From Pseudoalteromonas sp. G4 (lineage in GTDB: Bacteria; Pseudomonadota; Gammaproteobacteria; Enterobacterales; Alteromonadaceae), in NCBI RefSeq assembly GCF_028875915.1, contig NZ_JAPEHW010000047.1, positions 1 to 33,161 of the forward strand: a DNA stretch of 33,161 nucleotides, written 5' to 3'. Positions 18,963-27,280 of this stretch are shown piece by piece. The translations under genes and the position numbers were made by a program. Each line of letters opens with the position of its first letter. Position 1 is the first letter of the stretch. Under the pieces are notes generated by a model, which was not told the DNA's origin, searched no databases, and saw only the letters and a program-made list of their open reading frames with translations.

Positions 18963-19472
18963 ATGAAAAAAAACTTATTGCTAATCGCCATTTTCGGTTC
19001 AACATTAACTGCATGCGATCTTGCTGAAGATCCGAAAAAGGCGCTTGAACGCCAATACTTTTCAGAACACCAAGAATTACAACAAGTTATTGAAGATATT
19101 CGTACCGAAGGTCTGTCAGCTGTAAAACAAGGTGCTGAAGCAGGAACAGTTGCCGCTTGTGTTGCATCTAAGTTAGACGCTGATCCAATGGGCGCTCTTA
19201 TTGAGGTTGAAGGCGCATTACAAGATTCTATCGATTTATCTGAATTACTTGCGACTTTATCAAACCTTTCTGAACAAGAGCTTTCGCTTGAAAGCCTGCC
19301 CGATTTAATTCGTCAAGGAACCGATGCTATTACTTATGTAAAACACATGCTAGAGCAATACGATGTAAATGAAATACAGCAACAAGCAGCTGAACTAATT
19401 GCTAACGGACAAACTAAAACAAAGGACCTAGGCCAGCATTTACGCTCACTCATTGAACAGTGTGAAAAATAA
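18963..19472 (+). CDS. Predicted small lipoprotein, function unknown
   Basis: 169-aa protein with a lipoprotein signal: two Lys, a hydrophobic core, and lipobox L15-T16-A17-C18, so it should be lipidated at C18 and periplasmic. The mature part is mostly helical and acidic (YFSEHQELQQVIEDIRTEG, LLATLSNLSEQELSLESL) with two further Cys, at about 63 and near the end. A purine-rich ribosome site (AGGAAGAG) precedes the ATG. I do not recognise the family. It converges on the large acidic membrane protein gene across 80 bp, which holds a small GAAA-capped hairpin (19476-19497) but no U-run. Confidence 0.8.
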   Translation: MKKNLLLIAIFGSTLTACDLAEDPKKALERQYFSEHQELQQVIEDIRTEGLSAVKQGAEAGTVAACVASKLDADPMGALIEVEGALQDSIDLSELLATLSNLSEQELSLESLPDLIRQGTDAITYVKHMLEQYDVNEIQQQAAELIANGQTKTKDLGQHLRSLIEQCEK

Positions 19473-19552
19473 AAAATGGCCAAAGAAATTTGACCATCGT
19501 TACATGTTAATTAAACACTGCTGCAGAAATTAACTCAGCAAGTTAATATTCG

Positions 19553-22288
19553 TTAGTTATTATCTGGATCGTCTTCTGGTTTTACTTTGAAGACTTTTTC
19601 AGGTGGTGGTTTAGGAGCCCAATCAGGATCAAGCTCTAAATTAGAAAACAGCGATGACTTCGTTGCTTCCTCATTTTTATCACTATCATCTTCTTGCAAC
19701 TCTGGCTCTTCAGAGGCCACTTGCTCTTTTAATGCTCGCCAACTTGATTTTGGCGCATCCTCTATTTGTTCATTTCCAAACGTTGGGGGTTCTTCAACTT
19801 CATTCATTTGCGCTTTAATTGCGCGCCAACCACCAAGGTTTGAATTATCTGTATCATTATCAAGACTCTCTGAATCGCTTGGTATAGTATCAAAACTACT
19901 GAGGCTTTCATCTTGAGTGAATGATGTTAAATCTATTTCGTTTTCTAGGTGCTCTTCAAGCTCAGAAGCTATATCACTTTGTTCAGTTGTCTCAGAAGAC
20001 TCTTCACTCACTTCAGACTCTTCTAACTTACCCGCATCATCTAAGCCTGATAAAAAGCCTTTACCCGCCGCTAAGCTTTGGGCTAACTCTTCCTCTAAGC
20101 TACGTTCTGAGTCATCTTCGTCAACTGCTGGCGCAGCCTTACCATCGTAGTGATTAAGGTAGTCAAACATCCCCTCATCAACAGCTCGTTTCGCAGCGCG
20201 GCGTTTAAACTCTGAATGAGGCACCATGTTTTCAGGAGTATCATCGTCTTGAGCAAAATGAGAGGGCCCTTTATCAGAAATTATTTCGTTATCCAGTTGA
20301 TGATTTTCTTCTAATGAATCTCTATTTTCAAACTCTGACACAGCTGAGCCACTAGAATCAGATTCATCGTTAACTTTCATTACATCAAGCGGCTCTTCAG
20401 TTTCAGGCGAGTATGTATCTAATTCGTTGACATTTTCAACATCGTCTCGGGTTAAAGCTGAGCTAGGCTCAATGTCTGTGGTTGATTCAACATTTGCTGT
20501 TTCAAATGATAGATCGCCCTCACTATCTGAAACTCCCAGTATTGATTCTTGTTCCGTTGATAAAGGATGTGCAAAAGAATCTGGCGTAGTTTCAGGTTCA
20601 TTCTTCGCAACTGATTCATCCACAAACGAAGGACTTACAGATTCTTCTGGCAAATTTGTGGTTGTATCATCAAATTGAGCTGAATCTGTATTTTGCGATT
20701 CACTTAACTCGTTAAATTCTGCTGTTCTATTGGTCGAATCAAGAGACTCTATTGATTCAGGTATTTCATTCGGCGAAGTATCATTTTCAGATGCGCTAGA
20801 TTCAGAGCTAATACTATCTAGTTTTTCTGTAAATTCTTTGGCTTTATTTAAAATTGCATCAAGTTCAGCAATATGGTCAACCGCTGGCTTTTCAAGCTCT
20901 TCTACACGATGAAGATCTTGATGATCAGCAGCTATTTCTGCAACCGAATTTTCATAGGAACCCGGCTCAGGATATTGTGTTTCCTGCTCCTTCTCTGCAA
21001 TTTCTTGCTCTGCCAACTCAGCTGGCGATGGGTTGCCTTGCAATGGTGTTTGAGCTAACTCACCATTATGGCGATTTAGATTTTGTTGTCTTTGCTGCTC
21101 TTCCGCTAAACTTTTTTGCTCAGCTCTTGCCGCTACATAAGCGTCTATTTTTAAAAGCCATTCATCAACTTGTTCGTCGCTATATTTTAGCTCTTTGAAA
21201 CCTAAAATATATTCATTTACTTTTTTCTTATGCATTACCGCTATTGGAAATTGCGATTTAAAAACTGCCATATCGTTAAATGCAACTATCGGTTCCAGTT
21301 CTGTATTAAGCTCAATTATTTGCTCAACTGCATGACAGCACTGATTTACAACATTCAGCGGGCTATCAAAAGCCACTAAATCATCACCAACCTGCTCTTT
21401 CCATTCTGGTAATGTCGCGCTGCCAATAATTGCACCACGCTGTTTTTGACCAAGTACAACAAATACACCGTATTGAGAAGCAACAACACTATCAAGCATC
21501 ACTTCTTGACCATTTGGTAAAACGATTTCTATACGTTGTCTACGGAAATATAAATCAGGATCAAGAGCCCCTTTCGCTGGTTTTGCCTTTTTCTTTTCAG
21601 CTGCTTTAACACCAGCAGCCACAATTTCTTTTGACATTTCCTGCGCTTTTTCTTTAATTTCATCCATACGTGAACGTACAAATTTCACATAAATGAAAAT
21701 GGCGATAAGCACAACGACCAACATTATGATTGGCAACATCATCGCTTCAAGTAAGCTACCTTGCTCTACAGGAACTTCATTTTGCCATGTTACTGGAACA
21801 GGTTTTGGTTGTGGTTGTTTTTTAGGCGCAACAACCGGTGTTGATACTTCTTCAGCTGGCTTGGTATTGGGCTCAATAGTCTGAGTCTGCTCTAGGTTTG
21901 CCTTAGTTTCTTCAACCAGTTGTTGCTCAGAATTTTGCTTTTGTTCTAGCGCTTCAAATTGCTCTTGCGCTAGGCGCAGTTGCTCAGAATTTTGCTTTTG
22001 TTCTAGCGCTTCAAATTGCTCTTGCGCTAGGCGCTTTTCTTCTTCAGTTAAAGTCGGTTCACTTTTTGATACTGTTTGTGCGGGCTTTACTTCAACAGCT
22101 TCAGGTTTGTTACAAAGGCGTTCATAGTCTCTTTGCGCACGACGATAATTAGGGTGTGTTTTAGTGTTTTCATAGGAACTCATTTGCTGTTTAAGCAAAA
22201 TACAGGCCGCAGAATTCGCATTACTCTCAGAAGAAAAAAATGCAAAAAATAACACTACAAAAAGTAATACAACTCTAACCTTTCCCAT
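19553..22288 (-). CDS. Large membrane-anchored acidic protein with NERD-like segment
   Basis: 911 aa from the ATG at 22288 (a TTG at 22303 would add five). Order: signal peptide or anchor (about 2-24), a Cys pair region (SAACILLKQQMSSYE ... ERLCN), a Gln/Glu coiled coil holding two identical 19-residue units, a Pro-rich stretch, a membrane helix (about 181-203; MMLPIIMLVVVLIAIFIYV), a basic stretch, then a folded region (about 250-370) whose pattern LPNGQEVMLDSVVASQYGVF and GAIIGSATLPEWKEQ resembles NERD domains, though the usual E-x-K active residues are not preserved. The last 500 residues are Ser/Glu/Asp-rich, probably disordered, with a repeated WRAIKAQ / WRALKEQ motif (about residues 832 and 864). 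Function unknown. Confidence 0.8.
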   Translation of the reverse strand: MGKVRVVLLFVVLFFAFFSSESNANSAACILLKQQMSSYENTKTHPNYRRAQRDYERLCNKPEAVEVKPAQTVSKSEPTLTEEEKRLAQEQFEALEQKQNSEQLRLAQEQFEALEQKQNSEQQLVEETKANLEQTQTIEPNTKPAEEVSTPVVAPKKQPQPKPVPVTWQNEVPVEQGSLLEAMMLPIIMLVVVLIAIFIYVKFVRSRMDEIKEKAQEMSKEIVAAGVKAAEKKKAKPAKGALDPDLYFRRQRIEIVLPNGQEVMLDSVVASQYGVFVVLGQKQRGAIIGSATLPEWKEQVGDDLVAFDSPLNVVNQCCHAVEQIIELNTELEPIVAFNDMAVFKSQFPIAVMHKKKVNEYILGFKELKYSDEQVDEWLLKIDAYVAARAEQKSLAEEQQRQQNLNRHNGELAQTPLQGNPSPAELAEQEIAEKEQETQYPEPGSYENSVAEIAADHQDLHRVEELEKPAVDHIAELDAILNKAKEFTEKLDSISSESSASENDTSPNEIPESIESLDSTNRTAEFNELSESQNTDSAQFDDTTTNLPEESVSPSFVDESVAKNEPETTPDSFAHPLSTEQESILGVSDSEGDLSFETANVESTTDIEPSSALTRDDVENVNELDTYSPETEEPLDVMKVNDESDSSGSAVSEFENRDSLEENHQLDNEIISDKGPSHFAQDDDTPENMVPHSEFKRRAAKRAVDEGMFDYLNHYDGKAAPAVDEDDSERSLEEELAQSLAAGKGFLSGLDDAGKLEESEVSEESSETTEQSDIASELEEHLENEIDLTSFTQDESLSSFDTIPSDSESLDNDTDNSNLGGWRAIKAQMNEVEEPPTFGNEQIEDAPKSSWRALKEQVASEEPELQEDDSDKNEEATKSSLFSNLELDPDWAPKPPPEKVFKVKPEDDPDNN
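21922..22034 (-). repeat. Two tandem 57-bp in-frame repeats
   Basis: 56 consecutive bases at 21922-21977 recur exactly at 21979-22034, a 57-bp period. Each encodes RLAQEQFEALEQKQNSEQ plus one residue. The exact identity points to a recent duplication. Confidence 0.95.
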
Positions 22289-22432
22289 TGAAGATATAAC
22301 CAAAGTTTAACCAAATTAACGACTTGTTATAAGCTTACGCATTTAACGCATTATTGCCAATAACTCGATGCTTAAAAAATCGATTTTAATTAAGTTAATA
22401 AGCTCAAATTTTTAAAGGTGTAACTGCGGGGG

Positions 22433-23164
22433 CTATTGCAAGCCATGTTTCTTGTTGTATTTGTCTAGAGCAATTTGTACTTCAGAAACAATATGTTTAT
22501 CCGTATTTTTACTAAATGCCATACATGCTTGGCGCTCGTTAATATTTGTCACTTCGATACTACGAGTAACATCATCAATGCTTCGCTTACCTGCTTTTAA
22601 CGATTCAAACATTTCCCATTCTGATTGCACTAAAAAATCAACTCGACCAGCTAAAAACTTTCGCAACTCAGCACTTGGATCAGAAGTAACATCTAAATTA
22701 ACACCTTCAACAAAGCCTTGCTCTAGTAAAAACTCATGACTCCTAGCATTTCGACCTACCGAAGTAATGTAATTTTTAGCATCCTCTAATGAAGATAACT
22801 TGATATCTTTTCTGTTTTTCAAATGAAATAAATACACTTTTACAGGCGCCATTAAAGGGCATACCCACTGGTATAATGGCTCTCGTTCTGCAGTTCTGAA
22901 TATTGAATAAATGAGCGTATTTTTATCCGTTTTAGCCATATCCATGGCCCTTGTCCAAGGGTAACTATGAATTTGATACTGATAACCCAAACCATCTAAT
23001 ATTGCTTTTACTTTTACAGTTGAGCGTCCCACGAGATTGCCATTTTCGTCGGTATAGTTAAACGGTCGCCACTCTTCAGTGACAACCGAAAGCTCTGTTT
23101 TGCTTGAGGCTATTCCATCAGCACTCAACAGAAAAATAATCGCAATAATAATTACACGAAAAAT
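22433..23164 (-). CDS. Periplasmic solute-binding protein (family 3 type), probable ATT start
   Basis: 243-aa secreted protein of the amino-acid-type solute-binding fold (SBP_bac_3-like): VVTEEWRPFNYTDENG near the mature N-terminus, PWTRAMDMAKTDKNTLIYS, SSLEDAKNYITSVGRNARS, LAGRVDFLVQSEWEMFES. No ATG, GTG or TTG start yields a signal peptide: a TTG at 23128 gives MSADGIAS and cuts the signal off. The in-frame ATT at 23164 has AAGGAG exactly 7 nt upstream and gives MFRVIIIAIIFLLSADGIA, a good signal peptide. Hence the start was set there. It follows the antiporter by 32 bp. No transporter genes adjoin it, as with similar orphan proteins of Alteromonadales. Confidence 0.75.
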   Translation of the reverse strand: MFRVIIIAIIFLLSADGIASSKTELSVVTEEWRPFNYTDENGNLVGRSTVKVKAILDGLGYQYQIHSYPWTRAMDMAKTDKNTLIYSIFRTAEREPLYQWVCPLMAPVKVYLFHLKNRKDIKLSSLEDAKNYITSVGRNARSHEFLLEQGFVEGVNLDVTSDPSAELRKFLAGRVDFLVQSEWEMFESLKAGKRSIDDVTRSIEVTNINERQACMAFSKNTDKHIVSEVQIALDKYNKKHGLQ

Positions 23165-23171
23165 AAACTCT

Positions 23172-23177
23172 CTCCTT
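23172..23177 (-). promoter_or_regulatory. Ribosome binding site that selects the ATT start
   Basis: AAGGAG on the minus strand, 7 nt before the ATT at 23164. It is among the strongest ribosome sites in the window, and no conventional start codon in this frame lies at a usable distance from it. Confidence 0.7.
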
Positions 23178-23196
23178 ATGCTTGTTAAGAGCTCGC

Positions 23197-25005
23197 CTAG
23201 CTCACCGGTGACTCTTTTAATACAGACATTTTGGCAGGTTGCAATGCAATAACCGAATCCCCTTCAGCAGGAACTTGCCTACCATCGATTTCAACAGGCA
23301 CAATATATTCTTGCTGGCGCCAAATAAATAAAGGGATAGCCTCTTTATTTACCTCTAAATAATCTTCCCAGGTAAACGCATCAGCAATCCGTGTTGCGCT
23401 CACCTTCCCGCCTTTAGCTATCATGCCTGATAAGCGTGCAAAGGTAGCATCGTTGGCAAACAAATTTTGCCTAGATAAAAAGGTCGCACTGTCTTTATTT
23501 GCTTTTGCATGTGCATCTGAAGACTTAAGTGAAAACACTTTTTCTTCGCCTAGTAAATGTGCAAAATGTTGAATACCTAATGCGTTATAATGACGATTTG
23601 GTGACAAGCCTAATACTTTACTAATATCCGTAAGGGGCAAATAACGCTCTGCGTGTTCTGATTGTGGATTACCGTAATAACAAGGTAATCCATCCATGCG
23701 TGCCATTTTACAGTTCTCCCAAGCGGGATCAGATAAATAAACACTCACACCGATATCATTCAAACCTTTCGCTACTTCGCGTGCCACATGGTTAGCACCA
23801 ATAATCAGCACTGTTGAAGGCTCAGGCTGACGGAGCTTTAACAATTTAGTGAGTGGTACTGCAGTTAAACTTTGCAATACCACAGTGATAATAATCACAG
23901 TAAAGATAAGTGGCACTAACTTTTCTGAAGTCGGCACGCCAGCTTTAACCATACTTAGCGCAAACACTGAACCAACCGCCGCAGCCACAATGCCACGAGG
24001 TGCAATCCAACTTAAAAGTGCACGTGCCCGATAGTTTAAATCGGAGCCAAATGTGGATAATAAAATGGATAACGGACGCGCAACAAATAGTACAAACGCC
24101 ATAAAAATAAGCACACTCGGGCCTAATTGTTTAATATCATCAACATGGAGTCGCGCTGCCAATAAAATAAATAAGCTCGAAATCAAGATCATTGACAAAT
24201 CTTCTTTAAACTCAAGCACTGCATCAATTTCTAGATCATCTTGGTTAGCCAGCCAAATACCGAATACAGTTACAGCAAGTAAGCCCGATTCATGGCTTAA
24301 ATAGTTTGAGACACTAAACGTGGCCAACACCAATGCCAAAATTCCAAATTTATGTAATTCAAAAGGTAACCACTGACGTCGAATAAGTAAGCTGGTAAAC
24401 CAACCTGCAAATAGTCCGAGCGACAACCCCACTATAAGCGTCATAAATAAAGCGCCAAGGGTATGATTAAAAATACTTTCTTGCCCTGTAAGCATTACAG
24501 CTTCAAACACCAGTACCGCGAATAAAGCACCGATAGGGTCAATTACAATCCCTTCCCATCGCAACACTTTATCGACATCTTTATGAGGGCGCATCGCATT
24601 TAACAAGGGTGCAATTACAGTAGGCCCTGTGACCACAAGTACGGCACCTAATACCGCTGCAACGCGCCAATCTAAACCAAGTACAAAATAAGCTGCGCAG
24701 CCAATCACCACAAACGAAGCTAACATACCAATTGAGCATAAATTGCGTACCACTTTTTCAAGGCCTTTAAGCTCTCGAATATGCAGAGTAAGCGCTCCTT
24801 CAAAGAGGATAACGGCAACAGCTAATGAAATAACAGGAAAGAGTAAATCACCAAATATCGCATCTGGGTCAATAACATTAAAACCAGGGCCCAGCAAAAG
24901 CCCTGTTAACAGAAGAAAAAGAATAGCAGGTACTTTAAAAATCCATGCTAACCACTGAGCCGCTACAGAAAACAAGGCAACCAGCGAAATATAGACTGCT
25001 GACAT
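23197..25005 (-). CDS. Cation/proton antiporter (CPA1-like) with C-terminal NAD-binding domain
   Basis: 602-aa inner-membrane antiporter. About 12 hydrophobic segments occupy residues 1-385, with GPGFNVIDPDAIFGDLLFP, ILFEGALTLHIRELKG, VVTGPTVIAPLLNAMRP and EGIVIDPIGALFAVLVFEA, the conserved ion-binding region of CPA antiporters. A Rossmann/TrkA-N-like domain follows (STVLIIGANHVAREVAKGL, about 390-500), then a C-terminal tail ending in VEIDGRQVPAEGDSVIALQ that looks like a TrkA-C/RCK-type region. It probably exchanges Na+ or K+ for H+ with nucleotide or ligand gating. The exact ion cannot be told from sequence. It diverges from the 25203 gene across 197 bp of AT-rich DNA. Confidence 0.9.
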   Translation of the reverse strand: MSAVYISLVALFSVAAQWLAWIFKVPAILFLLLTGLLLGPGFNVIDPDAIFGDLLFPVISLAVAVILFEGALTLHIRELKGLEKVVRNLCSIGMLASFVVIGCAAYFVLGLDWRVAAVLGAVLVVTGPTVIAPLLNAMRPHKDVDKVLRWEGIVIDPIGALFAVLVFEAVMLTGQESIFNHTLGALFMTLIVGLSLGLFAGWFTSLLIRRQWLPFELHKFGILALVLATFSVSNYLSHESGLLAVTVFGIWLANQDDLEIDAVLEFKEDLSMILISSLFILLAARLHVDDIKQLGPSVLIFMAFVLFVARPLSILLSTFGSDLNYRARALLSWIAPRGIVAAAVGSVFALSMVKAGVPTSEKLVPLIFTVIIITVVLQSLTAVPLTKLLKLRQPEPSTVLIIGANHVAREVAKGLNDIGVSVYLSDPAWENCKMARMDGLPCYYGNPQSEHAERYLPLTDISKVLGLSPNRHYNALGIQHFAHLLGEEKVFSLKSSDAHAKANKDSATFLSRQNLFANDATFARLSGMIAKGGKVSATRIADAFTWEDYLEVNKEAIPLFIWRQQEYIVPVEIDGRQVPAEGDSVIALQPAKMSVLKESPVS

Positions 25006-25202
25006 TAAGAGTTCACAACATTAAAAGACAGAATATAACCATAGTATATCTTCGAAAATTATTTCTATAGTTTTTTAACAATAAAATTTATTTCAAACTA
25101 ACCTTTGAAACTACTTTTTTTGCTTTAAATTTATTGCATTACAAAGCGCCATAACGCTAAAGTAACTATACATCTAGGCCATTCTTTATTTGTTTCAGTA
25201 CC

Positions 25203-25709
25203 ATGTTAAATGCCAGTGAAAAAGAGAAAGTTGAACTTGAGCATCAAGCAGCCAAACTCTTTTTACGCCTTTATGAAAAGCAGTTTAATTTACCAATGCG
25301 ACATATTTGGCATAATCAGCCAAGTAAACCAGATGTAAGCTGCTATCAGGCAAAAGAAAAGCTGGATATTGAAATCGCCCACTTGTATGGCAGTGAAAAA
25401 GAAGCCATGGCAATTTTAAAACGCGAACTCAGTCCTGAAACTAAAGAGCACCTTTGCGCATTATTACTCGAACCCATCGAAACGCGATTGACCAGAGCAT
25501 TGCAACGTATTTTAGCGAGTAAAGCTTGCAAACATTATGATTCCAAGCGTGTTTGGTTAGTTATTCGTAATGCAAACCCTTTTTGGCATTCACAAGATAT
25601 TCAGGCGCTGCAGCATCATTTTGTGATGCCAAGCCCTCACCCATTTGAGCAAGTATGGATTATTGGTGATATGAAAGGCCACTCAGGTTTAATACAACTT
25701 TATCCTTAA
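25203..25709 (+). CDS. Uncharacterised 168-aa protein, possible PD-(D/E)xK-like fold
   Basis: No family recognised. There is no signal peptide or membrane segment. The middle part reads KPDVSCYQAKEKLDIEIAH, which resembles the D...(D/E)-x-K strand pattern of restriction-endonuclease-like folds, with D44, D55 and E57, but the usual Lys is replaced (EIA). The C-terminal part has alternating strand-like segments (RVWLVIRNANPFW, VWIIGDMKGHSGLIQLYP). The ATG at 25203 lacks a clear ribosome site. The fold idea is an impression from pattern only. Confidence 0.75.
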   Translation: MLNASEKEKVELEHQAAKLFLRLYEKQFNLPMRHIWHNQPSKPDVSCYQAKEKLDIEIAHLYGSEKEAMAILKRELSPETKEHLCALLLEPIETRLTRALQRILASKACKHYDSKRVWLVIRNANPFWHSQDIQALQHHFVMPSPHPFEQVWIIGDMKGHSGLIQLYP

Positions 25710-25777
25710 GGGCTTGTTGACCCCCAATTCAATTTTTGCTGTAATCGAACCAAATTAAAATTGAATACAATATACCA

Positions 25778-26629
25778 ATGAAGAAATTAACCCTGTTCTC
25801 TAGTCTATTATTTACTGTTTATGCAAACGCAAATACCGCTAACATTGAAAGCGTTTTAAGCAATATTAAGCAGTGTAGCGACACCATAGTGTTACGCCAC
25901 CAAGCACTTAGCAAAGAGCAAGAAGATGCAGCTTGTAACATGCTATCCGCGCAAGAAGCACGCTTTCATAACACCTTTAATACCAAAGGTAAACCAGTTG
26001 CCAATGATAACAACCACTTCCTTCGCGCAAATATCTACCAAGATCGTGACGCCTATGTGAAATACGTTACAGCGCATTTCGACGTGCCAAGTGATAATGG
26101 CGGCATGTATCTGGAAGGCTTACCGCACTTGCCAAATAATTCAGCTGAATTTGTTGCCTATCAAAAGAAAGGGCAAATTTGGAACCTAAGCCATGAATAT
26201 GTGCACTACTTAGATGGTCGCTTTAATATGTATGGTGACTTTTGCGCCAACTTACACGACTCCCACTCAGGCCCTGAATACTGCCCAAAACCTGCACCAC
26301 TGCTACCACACTTAGTTTGGTGGAGTGAAGGCATCGCTGAATATATAGCAAAAGGTGAAGACAATGAACGTGCAGTTAAAGCAGCTAAAAAGCAAATCAT
26401 TCACTTGAGCGAGCTGTTTAATACCAGTTATGAACAAAATGGCGGTTCTGAGCGCGTTTATGTATGGGGCTATTTAGCATCGCGTTATATGATGGAAAAA
26501 CAACGCGATAAAGTAGAACAGATGCTAGCACTTACCCGCAAAGGCCAATACACCCGCTATCAGGCATTGGTAAAAGAATGGGGTAAATCAATGGACAGTG
26601 ATTTTAGCCAGTGGCTTAATCAACTGTAA
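25778..26629 (+). CDS. Secreted M9 (collagenase)-like zinc metallopeptidase, catalytic domain only
   Basis: 283-aa protein with a signal peptide cleaved near YANA (residue 18). The zinc motif HEYVHYLDGRFN has ligands H139 and H143 and catalytic E140; the third ligand fits E184 in VWWSEGIAEYIA, 41 residues after H143. HEYxHYLDGR with WWxEGxAEY is the signature I know from Vibrio-type M9A collagenases. Those are usually 800 aa or more with activator, PKD and PPC domains; here only a short N-domain and the peptidase subdomain exist. Four Cys (33, 53, 156, 169) could form disulfides. Collagen cleavage is not implied. Followed by an intrinsic terminator. Confidence 0.85.
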   Translation: MKKLTLFSSLLFTVYANANTANIESVLSNIKQCSDTIVLRHQALSKEQEDAACNMLSAQEARFHNTFNTKGKPVANDNNHFLRANIYQDRDAYVKYVTAHFDVPSDNGGMYLEGLPHLPNNSAEFVAYQKKGQIWNLSHEYVHYLDGRFNMYGDFCANLHDSHSGPEYCPKPAPLLPHLVWWSEGIAEYIAKGEDNERAVKAAKKQIIHLSELFNTSYEQNGGSERVYVWGYLASRYMMEKQRDKVEQMLALTRKGQYTRYQALVKEWGKSMDSDFSQWLNQL

Positions 26630-26649
26630 TTTATAATAAAATTCCTAGC

Positions 26650-26684
26650 AAAGGCTGTTATATCGATGATTAACAGCCTTTTTT
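26650..26684 (+). terminator. Intrinsic terminator after the M9-like peptidase gene
   Basis: A 10-bp stem AAGGCTGTTA/TAACAGCCTT (26651-26660, 26671-26680) with a 10-nt loop is followed by six Ts on the plus strand. It sits between convergent genes. Confidence 0.88.
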
Positions 26685-26691
26685 AAGTTTA

Positions 26692-27183
26692 TTAATCGCT
26701 AACTCGCTTACCTAAAATAGTTAAGCTGTATTCGTTATCATCCATCTTTGCCACATTAGGTAACTCGCCCCAAACAGCAAAACCATTTTTAGAAAACAAA
26801 CGCATACTTGGCGTATTATGACTAAAGATAAAGGCAAGAAGCGTTTTTATATCAAGCTTAGGTGACAATGACAGTGCAAACGAAAGTAACTGTTGGCCAA
26901 TATTTTTACCACGCTGCTCACTATCTACATAAATAGCAATTTCCACAGTGCCATCGTATGCAGGGCGGCCATAAAATGATTTAAAGCTCAGCCATGCAAC
27001 CACTTGCTCGTTTTCTGTCACAACATATAATGGGCGACTCTCTGTATGGCTATCAAACCACACTTGCTTACTTTCCACCGATTGTGCCTCGGTGTCTGCG
27101 GTTACCATTCTGCTTTCAATCGTCTGATTATATATATCAACAATGGCGGCTAAATCTGATTGGGTTGCTAAACGCGTTTTCAT
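26692..27183 (-). CDS. GNAT N-acetyltransferase, phosphinothricin-acetyltransferase-like
   Basis: 163-aa GNAT-fold acetyltransferase from the ATG at 27183, which gives the family-typical start MKTRLATQSDLAAIVDIYN; a GTG at 27228 would add 15 residues without homology. Motifs: DIYNQTIESRMVTADTEAQS, WLSFKSFYGRPAYDGTVEIA, the acetyl-CoA loop region VDSEQRGKNIGQQLL (R/Q-x-x-G-x-G/A variant) and SHNTPSMRLFSKNGF. This pattern is that of the Pat/bar subfamily (N-acylation of phosphinothricin-like or amino-acid amines). Substrate unknown. Divergent from the GST gene across about 97 bp. Confidence 0.88.
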   Translation of the reverse strand: MKTRLATQSDLAAIVDIYNQTIESRMVTADTEAQSVESKQVWFDSHTESRPLYVVTENEQVVAWLSFKSFYGRPAYDGTVEIAIYVDSEQRGKNIGQQLLSFALSLSPKLDIKTLLAFIFSHNTPSMRLFSKNGFAVWGELPNVAKMDDNEYSLTILGKRVSD

Positions 27184-27280
27184 TTTTATGTTCAAACTAA
27201 AATTGTCATTACCAAGCCATAGTATCACTTGCCAAGACCTGATATAAATAACAAAAATTCATATTAAGCGAGCGCTATTT

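Noticed and set aside
19587..20912. Several open plus-strand frames of 60-110 codons
   Set aside because: They lie opposite the Ser/Glu-rich tail of the 911-aa gene, whose skewed codons leave the opposite frames open. Their products are low-complexity Ser-rich with no start signals.
22433..23128. TTG start giving a 231-aa solute-binding protein
   Set aside because: It removes the signal peptide that is plainly encoded just upstream and has no ribosome site at proper distance. The ATT at 23164 fits both.
25711..25766. GGGCTTGTTGACCCC and the 10-bp inverted repeat before the M9-like gene as an insertion-sequence end
   Set aside because: There is no transposase, no matching second end and no target duplication. 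The ATTCAATTTT/AAAATTGAAT arms are simple AT sequence.
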